Numbered from the stretch's first letter, positions 1 to 9,661 are shown. The stretch is 64,000 nt of DNA from JBAOHV01 sp037045265 (GCA_037045265.1 JBAOHV010000015.1:62001-126000), one strand, 5' to 3'. The notes: generated by a model not told the origin, from the sequence alone. Made by a program: numbers and translations.

Positions 1-935
1 GGCGGGAACGGCGAGCCGCCAGGACCGCGGTTGAAACCGCCTCCACCGCCGGGACGCGCTCCTGCACCTGCGCCAGGACGCGGACCACCCGGGCCACGAC
101 CCCCAGGTCCACGCTGGGGCACCGGCCCTCGCCCGCCCAGACCGGGCGGCGGTGGGATCGGCTTGCCGGACGCCGACAAAGGCGGTCCGGGCGGCGGTGG
201 GATCGGCTTGCCGGACGCCGACAGCGGTGGGCCCGCGGGACCTGGCGGAGCAGACGGTGCTGCCGGCGCCGGAGCAGACGGTGCCGCCGGCGCCGAAGCT
301 GCTGGTGCAACCGGTGTGGCGGGGGTAGAAGGCCCCGTATCAGCCGGGCGACCCGTGGGCGGACCCGTAGGCCGGGGAGCTGCTCCAGGGGATGCTGGCG
401 CTGGCGCGGCGGGGGGCCGCTGAGCGACTGGAGGGGGATCGACAGGGCGGGGTGCGGGGCGACCCGAAGTCGGCTTGGAGGAGACCACCTTCTTGGTGGG
501 AGCGTCGGCCCTGGGGGCTCCATCTGCAGACGGTCCTGTTGGCTCGCTCGGGACGCCGGCCGGAGCTGGCCCACCTGCAAGCTCGGTTGACTCAGCGACA
601 GGCGCCGCCGGGGCCGAGGGCTCCGGTGTCGCTGGAGAGGCCGTGGCTGCGCCTGAACCGGTCACCTGGTCCGCTTCGGTCGGCGCCGCAGCGTCGACCT
701 CGTCGACAGGCGCGGCCTTCTTCGACTTCGCGCCCTTCTTGGCCGGCTCCTCCGGCTGCGTGTCGCGGATCAAGCCCTCGCGTTCGGCCTTGCGGCGAAC
801 CTGGTCCGCGTAAGCACCGTCGAGAGATGAGGAGTGACTCTTCACGCCATAGCCCAGGGCGTTGCAGAGATCGATGCACTCCTTGTTGGTCAGGCCGAGC
901 TCCTTCGCCAGCTCGTACACCCGTTGCTTTGCCAA
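1..935 (-). CDS. infB: Translation initiation factor IF-2, N-terminal part (runs off the left edge)
   Basis: IF-2 is the GTPase that delivers initiator tRNA to the 30S subunit. Only the first 311 codons are in the window. Residues 1-50 show the IF2_N fold (opening LAKQRVYELAKELGL). From about residue 70 the protein is a low-complexity Pro/Ala/Gly linker, which is usual in actinobacterial IF-2. The GTPase core lies outside. TTG at 935 is chosen because the IF2_N motif begins exactly there and no ATG or GTG is in frame just before it; the Shine-Dalgarno match is weak. The linker carries a duplicated 15-residue unit. nusA lies 184 bases upstream on the same strand, and no YlxR gene is recognisable between them. 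Confidence 0.93.
   Translation of the reverse strand, partial: MAKQRVYELAKELGLTNKECIDLCNALGYGVKSHSSSLDGAYADQVRRKAEREGLIRDTQPEEPAKKGAKSKKAAPVDEVDAAAPTEADQVTGSGAATASPATPEPSAPAAPVAESTELAGGPAPAGVPSEPTGPSADGAPRADAPTKKVVSSKPTSGRPAPRPVDPPPVAQRPPAAPAPASPGAAPRPTGPPTGRPADTGPSTPATPVAPAASAPAAPSAPAPAAPSAPPGPAGPPLSASGKPIPPPPGPPLSASGKPIPPPPGLGGRGPVPQRGPGGRGPGGPRPGAGAGARPGGGGGFNRGPGGSPFP
143..223. repeat. 45-bp tandem duplication inside infB
   Basis: Two copies with a 45-base period start at 143 and 188 and are identical over about 36 bases. They encode two consecutive copies of a 15-residue unit (PPLSASGKPIPPPPG) in the disordered IF-2 linker. The period is a multiple of three, so copy number can change without a frameshift. 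Confidence 0.85.
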
Positions 936-1069
936 GACGTTCCGTTCGCTTCCGTGTCGTGTGATCCGTGTCGTGATAGCCGCCGAGCGCGCGGAACGTG
1001 GGAGGTGGCGAGACCACGACTACTCCATCCTCGCACGGATCCGGGCGCCGCACGAACCGCCCCGACCGG

Positions 1070-1096
1070 CCGCGACACGCGTCACACGTGTCGCGG
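1070..1096 (-). other. Strong hairpin between nusA and infB
   Basis: A perfect 10-base inverted repeat (CCGCGACACG / CGTGTCGCGG) with a 7-base loop lies just after the nusA stop codon. No T-run follows on the minus strand, so it could act as an attenuator or mRNA-stabilising structure rather than a full terminator. The heptamer CGTGTCG recurs at 953-959 and 967-973 in the same gap. Confidence 0.6.
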
Positions 1097-1119
1097 GTGG
1101 CCGCTGATGATCAGCAGGT

Positions 1120-2454
1120 TCAGGCTTCGGTGGACGTGGAAGGCCCGGCGTCGGGGTCGTCGCCCTCCACTGCCTCTCCGCCCAGGCTCATGTCAGCCTG
1201 GTCGATCTCGACGTCGGATGACTCCTCGGAGTCGACCTGCGATTCGGCCACGGCGGCCTCTGCGCTGTCGACCGCCTCGGCGACATCGGTGTCGAGAGCC
1301 TCGGAGACCGCTTCCTCGACCTCGCCGGCAGCCACCGAAGCCTGTGCTACCTCCCACTGCTCGAGGGTCATGGCCGGCGATCCGTCCGACGGCTGCCAGA
1401 GCTGCTCCCCGGTCTCGTGCACCACCACCCACTCACCCTCGGCGTAGGCCTCGGTGTTGTAGGTGCGATCGTAGGCCTCCCGCTCGGCAATCTCGGCTTC
1501 GGAGCGAATGTCGACGCGGAAGCCGGTCAGCCGTGTGGCGAGACGGGCATTCTGGCCTTCCTTGCCGATCGCGAGCGAGAGCTGATGGTCCGGCACGATG
1601 ACTTCGGCGGTGCGCGTGCCGTAGTCGATCCGAACCTCCTTGACCTTGGCGGGCTGGAGGGCCTTCATCACGAAGTCCTGGTGATCGTCGGAGAAGGGCA
1701 CGATGTCGATCTTCTCGCCCCGCAGCTCGTTCACGACCATACGGACCCTGGCACCACGAGCACCCACGCAGGACCCGACGGGGTCGACGTTGGCGTCGTT
1801 CGACCAGACCGCGATCTTGGTGCGCTGTCCTGGCTCACGGGCACATGCCTTTATCTCCACGACACCGTCGGCGATCTCGGGCACCTCGAGCTCGAAGAGG
1901 CGACGGATCAGGCCCGGGTGGGTGCGCGAGACGACGATCTGGGGCCCCTTGGCGGTGCGACGGACCTCGACGATGTAGGCCTTGACCCGCTCCCCCGGCT
2001 CCGGGCGCTCGTAGTTGACCTGCTCGGACTGAGGCAGCAGTGCCTCGACCCGACCGAGGTCGAGCAAGGTGTAGCGGGAGTCGGACTGCTGGATTATCCC
2101 GGTGACGATGCCGCCCTCGCGGCCGGCGTACTCCTCGTACTTCAGCTCGCGCTCGGCCTCGCGGATCCGCTGGGTCATGACCTGGCGAGTGGTCGTCGCC
2201 GCGATCCGACCGAAGTCGTCCGGCGTGACGTCCATCTCGGGTCCGTAGGGGATGGCGTCCTCGTCGAGATCCTGTGCGAACACCCGGATCTCGCCGGTCT
2301 CGGTGTCGATGTTGACCCAGGCGAACTCCTTGGCATCGGGCTGCTTCTTGTAGGCGGCCTCGAGTGCCTCCGCAAGCGCCGAGAACAGCGTGTCGACACT
2401 GATGCCGCGGTCGGCGGCCAGCATCTGGAGCGCTTCCATCATCTCTGGGTTCAT
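1120..2454 (-). CDS. nusA: Transcription termination/antitermination factor NusA
   Basis: NusA binds RNA polymerase and nascent RNA and controls pausing, termination and antitermination. The 444-residue protein shows the N-terminal polymerase-binding domain (about 1-125), an S1 domain (about 130-200) and paired KH domains (about 200-345, with conserved GSCVGARGARV and LAIGKEGQNARLA stretches). It ends in a roughly 100-residue acidic tail rich in Glu, Asp, Ala and Val. The ATG overlaps the rimP stop by four bases (ATGA), indicating translational coupling in a rimP-nusA-infB operon. The reading frame is intact. Confidence 0.96.
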   Translation of the reverse strand: MNPEMMEALQMLAADRGISVDTLFSALAEALEAAYKKQPDAKEFAWVNIDTETGEIRVFAQDLDEDAIPYGPEMDVTPDDFGRIAATTTRQVMTQRIREAERELKYEEYAGREGGIVTGIIQQSDSRYTLLDLGRVEALLPQSEQVNYERPEPGERVKAYIVEVRRTAKGPQIVVSRTHPGLIRRLFELEVPEIADGVVEIKACAREPGQRTKIAVWSNDANVDPVGSCVGARGARVRMVVNELRGEKIDIVPFSDDHQDFVMKALQPAKVKEVRIDYGTRTAEVIVPDHQLSLAIGKEGQNARLATRLTGFRVDIRSEAEIAEREAYDRTYNTEAYAEGEWVVVHETGEQLWQPSDGSPAMTLEQWEVAQASVAAGEVEEAVSEALDTDVAEAVDSAEAAVAESQVDSEESSDVEIDQADMSLGGEAVEGDDPDAGPSTSTEA

Positions 2455-2996
2455 GGGGTGGCCTCACTCTGGTTGCGGGACGGGCTCGACGTATCGGACT
2501 GCCTGCGGGCGGATCCGGATGCACCGGCTCTACCGGGCTTGGGCGGCGGCGACCAGTCGACGTGGACGTTCGCCTTTGAGATGTCAGCAACCCGGACGAG
2601 ACGATCCTCGTCGCCGGAGACGCGGATCGTGACGGAGGTGTCATCCGAGGCGACCAGCTCGCCGGTGAGACGACGATCACCCTCGACTCCCGGCCTGAGC
2701 TTGACCCTGACCTGCTGGCCGACCACCCGCGAGAAGTGCTCCGGCGTGCGCAGGGAACGCTCGACCCCGGGGCTCGACACCTCGAGGGTGTAGGCGCCGG
2801 CCATGAGCTCTGCCGAATCCAACGCGGCAGACAGATCCCGGGTCACCGCAGTCACCGTCGCCAGATCGACACCGCCTTCGCTGTCGATCAGGACACGCAG
2901 GGTGGACCCATGGTGCTCGACGTCGTAGAGGCTCGCTCCGGCCTCCGCGACGATGGGTAGCACCAGATCTACGACGCGATCGGTGGTCGTGCTCAT
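2451..2996 (-). CDS. rimP: Ribosome maturation factor RimP
   Basis: RimP assists assembly of the 30S subunit. The 181-residue protein starts MSTTTDRVVDLVLPIV and has the family core (DVEHHGSTLRVLID, then LEVSSPGVERSLRTPEHFSR) followed by the C-terminal SH3-like domain. A longer reading frame exists upstream, but the ATG at 2996 is preceded by a strong GGAAGGAG nine bases away, which fixes the start. It is first in the rimP-nusA-infB unit and lies just downstream of the proS terminator. Confidence 0.94.
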   Translation of the reverse strand: MSTTTDRVVDLVLPIVAEAGASLYDVEHHGSTLRVLIDSEGGVDLATVTAVTRDLSAALDSAELMAGAYTLEVSSPGVERSLRTPEHFSRVVGQQVRVKLRPGVEGDRRLTGELVASDDTSVTIRVSGDEDRLVRVADISKANVHVDWSPPPKPGRAGASGSARRQSDTSSPSRNQSEATP

Positions 2997-3050
2997 CTGC
3001 GAGTGCTCCTTCCGCGCCCGATGGTCGTCCTGGTCATGGGTCAGCATCCG

Positions 3051-3083
3051 GCCAAAGAAAAGGCGTGGGCAAGGCCCACGCCT
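3051..3083 (-). terminator. Rho-independent terminator of proS
   Basis: On the minus strand a perfect 10-base stem (AGGCGTGGGC / GCCCACGCCT) with a 3-base loop is followed by TTTTCTTTGG. It lies after the proS stop and before the rimP start, so it separates the two transcription units. It is the clearest intrinsic terminator in the window. Confidence 0.9.
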
Positions 3084-3141
3084 CTCCGGAGAACCGGAAC
3101 GGCGACCAGTATACCCGCGCGATCAGCTCCCGCCGGTGGCT

Positions 3142-4560
3142 TCAGTACGCCCTGGCAACGATCGCCATGTTCTCCGGCTCGTCGAGCGTGGCCGGCACCT
3201 CTCCGTCGGGGGTCTGGACGCAGCGGACGCTGAGCGCATCCCGGCCCAGGCGATCAAGAGCGGCGGAGTCCAACAGCGACCACGCAACCCGGGCGAAGCC
3301 CTCCGAGGCCGCAGCCGCCACCTCGTCGACCGACACGCAGTCGACCGTGCGGTCGACACGCTCGGCCAGTGCCGCTGAATGCAGGCCCGCCTGGATCTCG
3401 TCGAGCTGATGGACGACGGTCGCTGCCAGAGCATCGATCGACACGGGCAGCTTCTCGTCGGAGTCCCTGCGACGCAGGACCGCCATCCCGTCGAGCAGGT
3501 CGCGTGGCCCGACCTCGACGCGGATCGGTACACCCTTCAACTCCCAGTCGGTCGCCCGCCGCCCGAAAGCGGTCGAGACCTGGTCATCGAGCCGCGACCT
3601 CACACCGGCGGCGAGCAACTCGCGTTGGATGCGTCGGGCCGCTTCGGTCACCGTGTGGTCGTCGTCGTCCTTGACCACCAGCACGACCACCTGGACCGCG
3701 GCGATCCGTGGCGGTACTCGCAGACCTGCGTCGTCACCGTGGGCCATGATCAGCCCGCCCATCATCCGAGTTGAGACACCCCACGATGTCGTCCAGCAGA
3801 GCTGCTGGGACCCGTCCGCGTCCTGGTAGGTGATGTCGAACGCGCGGGCGAAGTTCTGGCCCAGCTCGTGACTCGTGCCCATCTGCAGAGCCTTGCCATC
3901 GCCCATCATCGCCTCACACGTGAGCGTGTTGATCGCCCCGGCGAAGCGCTCCTCGGGGATCTTCGCCCCGACCAACACGGGGATGGCCAGCTCCTCGACC
4001 ATGAAGTCGCGGTAGACCTCGTGCAGGATCAGAGCCGCGTACTCCGAAGCGTCCTGTTGCGTCGCGTGGGCGCAATGGCCCTCCTGCCAGAGGAACTCGC
4101 TGGTGCGCAGGAAGGTGCGCGGACGCAGCTCCCAGCGCACCACGTTGGCCCACTGGTTCAACAGCAGAGGCAGATCGCGGTGTGACTGGATCCACTTGGC
4201 CATGTACTCGCCGATGACAGTCTCCGACGTCGGACGCACTACGACCGGCTCGTCGAGCTCCTTGCCGCCTGCGACGGTGACCACGGCGAGCTCGGGGCTG
4301 AACCCTTCGACGTGCTCGGCCTCGCGTTGCAGGTAGCTCTCGGGGATGAAGAGCGGGAAGTAGGCGTTCTCCGCCCCTGCAGCCTTGATGCGACGATCCA
4401 CCTCTTCGACCATCCGCTCCCAGATGCCGTACACGTAGGGGCGGATGACCATGGTTCCACGAACCGGCCCGCTCTCGGCCAACTGGGCCTTGTTGAGCAC
4501 GTCCTGGTACCAGCGTGGGAAGTCATCGGCACGAGGAGTGAGGATGGGAGCCTTGGCCAT
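3142..4560 (-). CDS. proS: Prolyl-tRNA synthetase, short archaeal/eukaryal type
   Basis: This class II synthetase charges tRNA-Pro. At 472 residues it lacks the bacterial editing insertion. Its signature blocks match the archaeal/eukaryal family: FPLFIPESYLQREAEHVEGF, TSEFLWQEGHCAHA and MMGDGKALQMGTSHELGQNF, with a C-terminal tyrosine (IVARAY). Start at ATG 4560 because the family N-terminus begins there; an upstream extension in the same frame looks like noise. No Shine-Dalgarno is visible; TACGAT sits eight bases upstream, suggesting a leaderless mRNA. The frame is intact. Confidence 0.95.
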   Translation of the reverse strand: MAKAPILTPRADDFPRWYQDVLNKAQLAESGPVRGTMVIRPYVYGIWERMVEEVDRRIKAAGAENAYFPLFIPESYLQREAEHVEGFSPELAVVTVAGGKELDEPVVVRPTSETVIGEYMAKWIQSHRDLPLLLNQWANVVRWELRPRTFLRTSEFLWQEGHCAHATQQDASEYAALILHEVYRDFMVEELAIPVLVGAKIPEERFAGAINTLTCEAMMGDGKALQMGTSHELGQNFARAFDITYQDADGSQQLCWTTSWGVSTRMMGGLIMAHGDDAGLRVPPRIAAVQVVVLVVKDDDDHTVTEAARRIQRELLAAGVRSRLDDQVSTAFGRRATDWELKGVPIRVEVGPRDLLDGMAVLRRRDSDEKLPVSIDALAATVVHQLDEIQAGLHSAALAERVDRTVDCVSVDEVAAAASEGFARVAWSLLDSAALDRLGRDALSVRCVQTPDGEVPATLDEPENMAIVARAY

Positions 4561-4568
4561 GGGCGGTG

Positions 4569-4574
4569 ATCGTA
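4569..4574 (-). promoter_or_regulatory. Putative -10 box of proS (leaderless)
   Basis: TACGAT lies eight bases before the proS ATG and there is no Shine-Dalgarno sequence, so transcription would start at or next to the start codon. No convincing -35 box is seen. Confidence 0.5.
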
Positions 4575-4649
4575 ATCGGGTGACGAAGCAATCCCCGCCT
4601 ACAGTTCCGGGGGATCGGGCACATGCGACCCGCAAGAGTGGAGGCGATC

Positions 4650-5464
4650 GTGGCACTTCCCCACCCATCACCCGACGGCACCGCCCTGGTCACGGGCGCG
4701 TCGTCCGGAATCGGCCGGGAGCTGGCGCGTCAGCTCGCAGAGCGTGGCCACGGCGTCACGCTGGTGGCCCGCCGGGTCGAACAGCTCGAAGCGCTCGCCG
4801 AGGAGATCGCAGTGCACGACATCCGGGTCGAGGTGCTGCCGACCGACCTGCTCGACCACGACCAGCGCGCGGCCCTTCCCGCCAGGCTCGGGGACCTGGG
4901 CCTGAGAATCGACGTCCTGGTCAACAACGCCGGGCTGTCGACCATGGGGCCCGTGCACGACAGCGATCCCGACGCCGAGATGCGGATGGTCGAACTGGAC
5001 GTGCTCACGGTCGTGGACCTGTGCAGCCGATTCCTTCCCGGAATGGTCGAACGACGCCGCGGCGCCGTCCTCAACGTTGCGTCGACAGCCGCGTTCCAAC
5101 CGCTGCCCGGCCAGGCCGCGTACGGCACGTCCAAGGCCTTCGTGTTGTCCTACACACGTTCGCTGGGCGGAGAGCTCCGGGGCACCGGGGTCAGCACGAC
5201 CGCCCTGTGCCCGGGTCCTGTCGACACCGGCTTCGCCGAGGTGGCGGGCATCTCCCAACAGGACACGGAGCCGGCGCGATGCCGTCGTTCATGTGGGAGT
5301 CGGCATCAGACGTCGCCCGGGCAGGTCTGGACGCCCTCGCAGCGGGACATCCAGTGGTCATCCCTGGTCGCGCCAACTGGGTAGCGGCGAACCTCTCACA
5401 CCTGATGCCCAAGCGCCTGTTGGTGCCGATACTGGCATCGCAGCACCCAGGGCTGCGGGACTGA
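4650..5464 (+). CDS. Short-chain dehydrogenase/reductase (frame broken near 5270)
   Basis: An NAD(P)-dependent oxidoreductase of the classical SDR family; the substrate is unknown. Visible are the cofactor motif TGASSGIG, NNAG, the catalytic Ser/Tyr/Lys set (NVAS..., then YGTSK) and the PGPVDTGF segment. The frame changes near 5265-5285: the C-terminal part (MPSFMWESASDVARAGLDAL onward) continues in another frame, consistent with two extra bases and an intact product of 270 residues. GTG 4650 is preferred because GGAGG lies five bases upstream; ATG 4623 is in frame but has no ribosome site. Divergent from proS. Confidence 0.85.
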
Positions 5465-5556
5465 ACGACTCGCCCGATCGTCCCCCGTCGCCACCCGACC
5501 TCAGCAGCGAAGGGACTCAATAACCGACCCCCGGCGCGCCTTGCGGGCCGCGGCGC

Positions 5557-6790
5557 TCAGGCGTCGTACTTCTTGTGGATCAACTCGACGCGCTGCTCGC
5601 TCGCGTTGACGTCTTCACCCTGGCCGGCCAGCAGGTCCTCACGGTCACGCTCAGCCTCTCGAGCGGCCTTCTCGGTATCGACCCGTGCCAAGGCGGCGTC
5701 GGTGCCATGCTCAGCGATGAACTCCGCCCACTCGACGAGCGTTTCGACCATCTCGTCCTCGGGAACCACGGCCACGTTGACGCCCTTGACGAACAGATGA
5801 CCCCGCTGGCGGCCCACGGCGATCCCCAGGTCGGCGTCCCGGGCTTCTCCTGGGCCGTTCACGACACAGCCCATGACCGCGATCTGCAGGGGAAGCTCGC
5901 GGTCTGCGAATGCGTCACGTGCCCGCTCCGCGCACCGAGATCACGTCCACCTCTGCCCTGCCGCAACTCGGGCAGGCGATCAGATCGACGTTGGTCCGCT
6001 CCCGCAGACCCATGGCCTCGAGCAGCACCCTCGCTGCCTTGACCTCTTCGACCGGGTCGGCGGTGAGCGAGTAGCGGATCGTGTCACCGATACCCTCGGC
6101 CAGCAGCGTGGCAATGCCGGCGGTCGCCTTGATCAGCCCATCCGGAAGCGGCCCCGCCTCGGTGACTCCCAGGTGCAGAGGATGGTCGGTCACCTCGGCG
6201 AGCTGTCGATACGCCTCGATCATCAGTGGAACGCTCGACGCCTTGACCGAGATCTTGATCTGGTCGAAACCGACCGCGTCGAAGTGGGCTATCTCGCTCA
6301 GAGCCGACTCGACCATCGCCTCCGGGGTGACCCGACCGCCGTACTTGTCGTACAGCGCAGGGTCGAGCGAGCCGCCGTTCACACCGATGCGGATCGGGAT
6401 GCCGCGGTCCCGGGCTTCGCTGGCTACGGCCCTGATGTGCTCGGGCTTGCGGATGTTGCCCGGATTCAGGCGCAGCCCATGGACACCTGCCTCCATCGCC
6501 GCCAGCGCCATGCGGTACTGATGGTGGATGTCGGCGATGATCGGTACCGGGCTGCGAGGAACGATCCGCGCCAACCCCTCGGCGGCCTCCATCTCGTTGC
6601 AGGTGCAGCGGACGATGTCGACACCGGCCATGTCGAGCGAATAGATCTGCGTCAACGTGGCATCGACGTCAGCCGTCTTGGTCGTCGTCATGGACTGGAT
6701 GCTCACCGGGGCCCCGCCGCCGACCGGCACTGTACCGACCCGGATCCCTCGTGTGGTCCGTCTGGGCAGCGTCAGCGAACCGGCGTCCAT
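5557..6790 (-). CDS. ispG: 4-hydroxy-3-methylbut-2-enyl diphosphate synthase (frame broken near 5932)
   Basis: IspG (GcpE) is the [4Fe-4S] enzyme of the penultimate MEP-pathway step; dxr, another MEP gene, is nearby. The N-terminal part shows PVSIQSMTTTKTAD, DIVRCTC and GVNGGSLD. The cluster region (CPSCGR) is followed by a single extra base near 5930-5935, after which the frame resumes with MGCVVNGPGEARDADLGIA. Removing one base gives about 410 residues, slightly long for the family because of a charged C-terminal tail. Preceded by TAGCGT six bases before ATG 6790, with no Shine-Dalgarno. Confidence 0.93.
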
Positions 6791-6796
6791 GACGCC

Positions 6797-6802
6797 ACGC
6801 TA
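6797..6802 (-). promoter_or_regulatory. Putative -10 box of ispG (leaderless)
   Basis: TAGCGT lies six bases before the ispG ATG. The distance suits a transcript beginning at the start codon. Confidence 0.5.
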
Positions 6803-6827
6803 GCGGCGCCCCGGCCCGCTCGGTGCG

Positions 6828-8456
6828 TCACAGGCTGACGCCACGCGTCACATCCACGAACATCGCGAGCAAGCCGACGATCGCTAGGACCGCGACGACT
6901 CCGTAGGCGACGGGCAACAGCCGAGACACGTCCGCCAGGTAGCGCTGAGTGGTGCGTCTCCGCCGCTCCTGAGCCCTCTCGTAGCAAGCGATCACGACAT
7001 GTCCGCCGTCGAACGGGAGCATCGGGAAGAGGTTGAACACACCGATGAAGATGTTGATCGACGCCAGGAACATGACGAGGCTCGACAGGTTCTCCGAGGT
7101 CAGGTCGCTACCCAGCATCGCCACACCGATGATCGAGATCGGACGGGTCTCCGACATCGCCGAAGGAGTGCTCGCGGCCTCGGTCGGTGTGGTGGTCGCG
7201 TTCTCGTCGGGAGCGCCCGAAAGCGCGTCGGCGACGAAGGCGACCATGTTGGGCGGCCACAGGAAGCGGCCAACCCCGGCGACGCTCATCGCCGCGGTCC
7301 TGGCGAACACGCCGACCGAGCCGGTGACAGCGGCGATCGGGCCGACAGTCTCCATGACCGGCATGGAACCGACCCCTACGAATGCCGCCGGCTCGGTGGC
7401 TGCCAGCTGGGTCCCGAGATCGATCCGGTGTGTGTCCGCAGCTCCGTCGACGGATTCGGTTCCCAGCGTGACCACACCGGCGCGGGACTCCGACGCAGCC
7501 GCCACCACGTCGTCGAGGTCCGAAACGGGCCGACCGTTGACGGTGACGAGGGTCGAACCGCCGACGAGGCCCGCAGCAGCCGCCTTGCCGTCCTCTGACG
7601 GATCGCCGACGAGCAGACGCTCACCGTTGTCGACCACGTCCACATCCTCGCCGATCGTCCCGATCAGCTTGGCGCGCTGGGACAACGTGACCGGCACCTC
7701 GATCTGCTCGCCGTCGCGCAGCACCACGAGATCCGACACGCCCGGACGGGCATCGGCGATCGCCGAGCGGAAGTCGCCGAAGGTCGGGACCTCCGCCCCG
7801 TCGAAGCTCTGGATCTGGTCGCCCTCCTGCAGCCCTGCTGCTTCGGCCGCGCTGCCAGGGGTGATGTCTCCGACCGCCCAGCGCTGCGTCATCGGATCAC
7901 CGATGAACACGAACTGAGCGAACAGGAGCAGGAACGCGAGCAGGAAGTGCATCGTCGAACCAGCGACGGCGACACCGATCCGCTGCGGGAAGGTCGCCTG
8001 GCGGTAGGTCCTGGACTCGAGATCCGGCTCCACCTCCTCCATGTTCGACATGCCGATGATCTTCACGTAGGCGCCGGCCGGGATCGCCTTGATGCCGTAC
8101 TCGGTCTCTCCACGCTGGATCGACCAGACCCTTGGGCCGAAGCCCAGGAAGAACTCGGTGACGAGCATGCCAGCGCGCTTGGCCATGACGTAGTGGCCGA
8201 GCTCGTGGAGGAAGATCATCACGACGATCGCCGCCACCACGATGAGCATCGAGATGCCCTGCGTGACTCCCAACAGGACAACCAGCGCGACGAGTGCTCC
8301 CAGTCGCAGCGCACGGCTGAGCGGGCTGCCGATCACTCCACCGAGATCGTCGCGTTCGGTCGCCGTGTCGGGGTCTGCGCCGGCGCTCGAGTCCCCCTCG
8401 TCAGCGCCGGGCTCGCTGGCCTCGCCGTTGATCGAAGGCGGCGTTCCAAGGCTCAT
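6828..8456 (-). CDS. rseP: Membrane-embedded site-2 protease RseP-like (M50)
   Basis: A zinc intramembrane protease that cuts regulatory proteins such as anti-sigma factors inside the membrane. The 542-residue protein has a charged cytoplasmic N-terminus (about 1-45), a transmembrane segment carrying HELGH at about 84-88, one or two PDZ-like regions in the middle, and the second metal motif NLFPMLPFDGGH near 475-486, with further membrane segments at the C-terminus. ATG 8456 overlaps or abuts the end of dxr. The dxr-rseP-ispG order is the usual actinobacterial one. The frame is intact. Confidence 0.93.
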   Translation of the reverse strand: MSLGTPPSINGEASEPGADEGDSSAGADPDTATERDDLGGVIGSPLSRALRLGALVALVVLLGVTQGISMLIVVAAIVVMIFLHELGHYVMAKRAGMLVTEFFLGFGPRVWSIQRGETEYGIKAIPAGAYVKIIGMSNMEEVEPDLESRTYRQATFPQRIGVAVAGSTMHFLLAFLLLFAQFVFIGDPMTQRWAVGDITPGSAAEAAGLQEGDQIQSFDGAEVPTFGDFRSAIADARPGVSDLVVLRDGEQIEVPVTLSQRAKLIGTIGEDVDVVDNGERLLVGDPSEDGKAAAAGLVGGSTLVTVNGRPVSDLDDVVAAASESRAGVVTLGTESVDGAADTHRIDLGTQLAATEPAAFVGVGSMPVMETVGPIAAVTGSVGVFARTAAMSVAGVGRFLWPPNMVAFVADALSGAPDENATTTPTEAASTPSAMSETRPISIIGVAMLGSDLTSENLSSLVMFLASINIFIGVFNLFPMLPFDGGHVVIACYERAQERRRRTTQRYLADVSRLLPVAYGVVAVLAIVGLLAMFVDVTRGVSL

Positions 8457-8457
8457 C

Positions 8458-9646
8458 TCATGCTCCCACGTGCAAGTCGGGGCCGACCAGGTCGAACCGT
8501 CCGGTGGCCAGTAGGCCCATTGCGCTGACCGCGCCCTCGGTCGTCCGCGTCCAACACGGAGTCCAGGGAGTCGGCAGTCGCACCGTCGTGGCTGTCGAGA
8601 GCGGCTTCGACGAGCCTCGCGATGTCCGGCCAGCCGATTCGCCCCGCCAGGAACGCGTCCACTGCGACTTCGTTGGCAGCTGAGAGCCAAGCCGGTGCGG
8701 TCCCGCCGGTCCGCCCGGCTGCGTAGGCGAGCTCCAGGCAGCGGAAGGTCGCACGGTCGGGAGGCTCGAAGGTCAGGGTCGACGCGCTGGACCAGTCCAT
8801 CGAACCGAATGGCGTGCCGATCCTGTCCGGGTACGCCAACGCGTACCCGATGGGCAGCCGCATGTCCGGCATGGAGAGCTGGGCGATCGTGGTGCCGTCG
8901 CTGAACTCGGCCATCGAATGGACTATCGACTGAGGATGCACGACCACATCGATGTCGTCGTAGGCGACGTCGAACAGCTCATGCGCCTCGATCACCTCGA
9001 GGCCCTTGTTCATGAGCGTCGACGAGTCGACCGTGATCTTCGGACCCATGCTCCACGTCGGATGTGCCAGGGCCTGATCCACGGTCACCGATGCGAGGTC
9101 ATCCGTCGTGCGACCACGGAACGGCCCGCCCGACGCGGTCAGCACCACCCGTTGCAACCGACGGGTGCCCTCCCCCGCCCGCAGGCACTGGTGCACGGCG
9201 CAGTGCTCACTGTCGACCGGGACAATCTCGGCGCCGGGGGTGTCGCGCACCGTACGCACGACGGGGCCCGCGGCGATGAGTGATTCCTTGTTCGCAAGCG
9301 CCAGCCTGCGCCCTGCGCCGAGCGCAGCCATGGTGACGGGGAGGCCTGCGAAGCCGACGACCCCGTTGACAGCGACCTCGGCCTCGACGGCCAAGGCCGC
9401 AAGGGCATCAGGCCCCGCCTCGATCTCGATGCCCGCATCGAGCAGCGACCTCAGCTCGTCGACCCGTGAGGCGTCCGCCAGTCCCACCACCCGGGGACGA
9501 ACGACATTGGCCTGTTGGGCCAGCAACTCGACAGAGCTGCCCGCGGCGAGCGCGACGATCTCGTAGCGATCCTTCTCGGCGGCGACGACCTCGATGGTCT
9601 GGGTGCCAATGGATCCGGTGGAGCCGAGCACGGCGACCGTCGTCAT
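8458..9646 (-). CDS. dxr: 1-deoxy-D-xylulose 5-phosphate reductoisomerase (frame broken near 8540)
   Basis: DXR makes MEP from DXP in the first committed step of the non-mevalonate pathway. Seen are GSTGSIG (NADPH site, residues 8-14), NKESLIAAG, PVDSEHCAVHQ and the metal/substrate region WSMGPKITVDSSTLMNKGLEV. Near 8539-8542 one extra base sends the frame into an Arg-rich nonsense tail. The natural C-terminus (EGAVSAMGLLATGRFDLVG...) reads in the next frame and ends just before rseP, giving about 395 residues. ATG 9646 is chosen because the Rossmann motif begins there; a GTG nine bases earlier is possible. Confidence 0.93.
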
Positions 9647-9655
9647 GATCCGCAC

Positions 9656-9661
9656 ATCGTA
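9656..9661 (-). promoter_or_regulatory. Putative -10 box of dxr
   Basis: TACGAT lies nine bases before the dxr ATG. The transcript would have a leader of at most a few bases. Confidence 0.42.

Noticed and set aside
890..1078. Possible ylxR remnant between nusA and infB
   Set aside because: No frame shows the YlxR motifs (RxCxGCR, GRGAY). The short frame there overlaps the infB start.
1417..2793. Long plus-strand open frame opposite nusA and rimP (458 codons)
   Set aside because: It is the mirror of well-conserved nusA and rimP and has no recognisable motif. High-GC coding DNA often leaves the antisense frame open.
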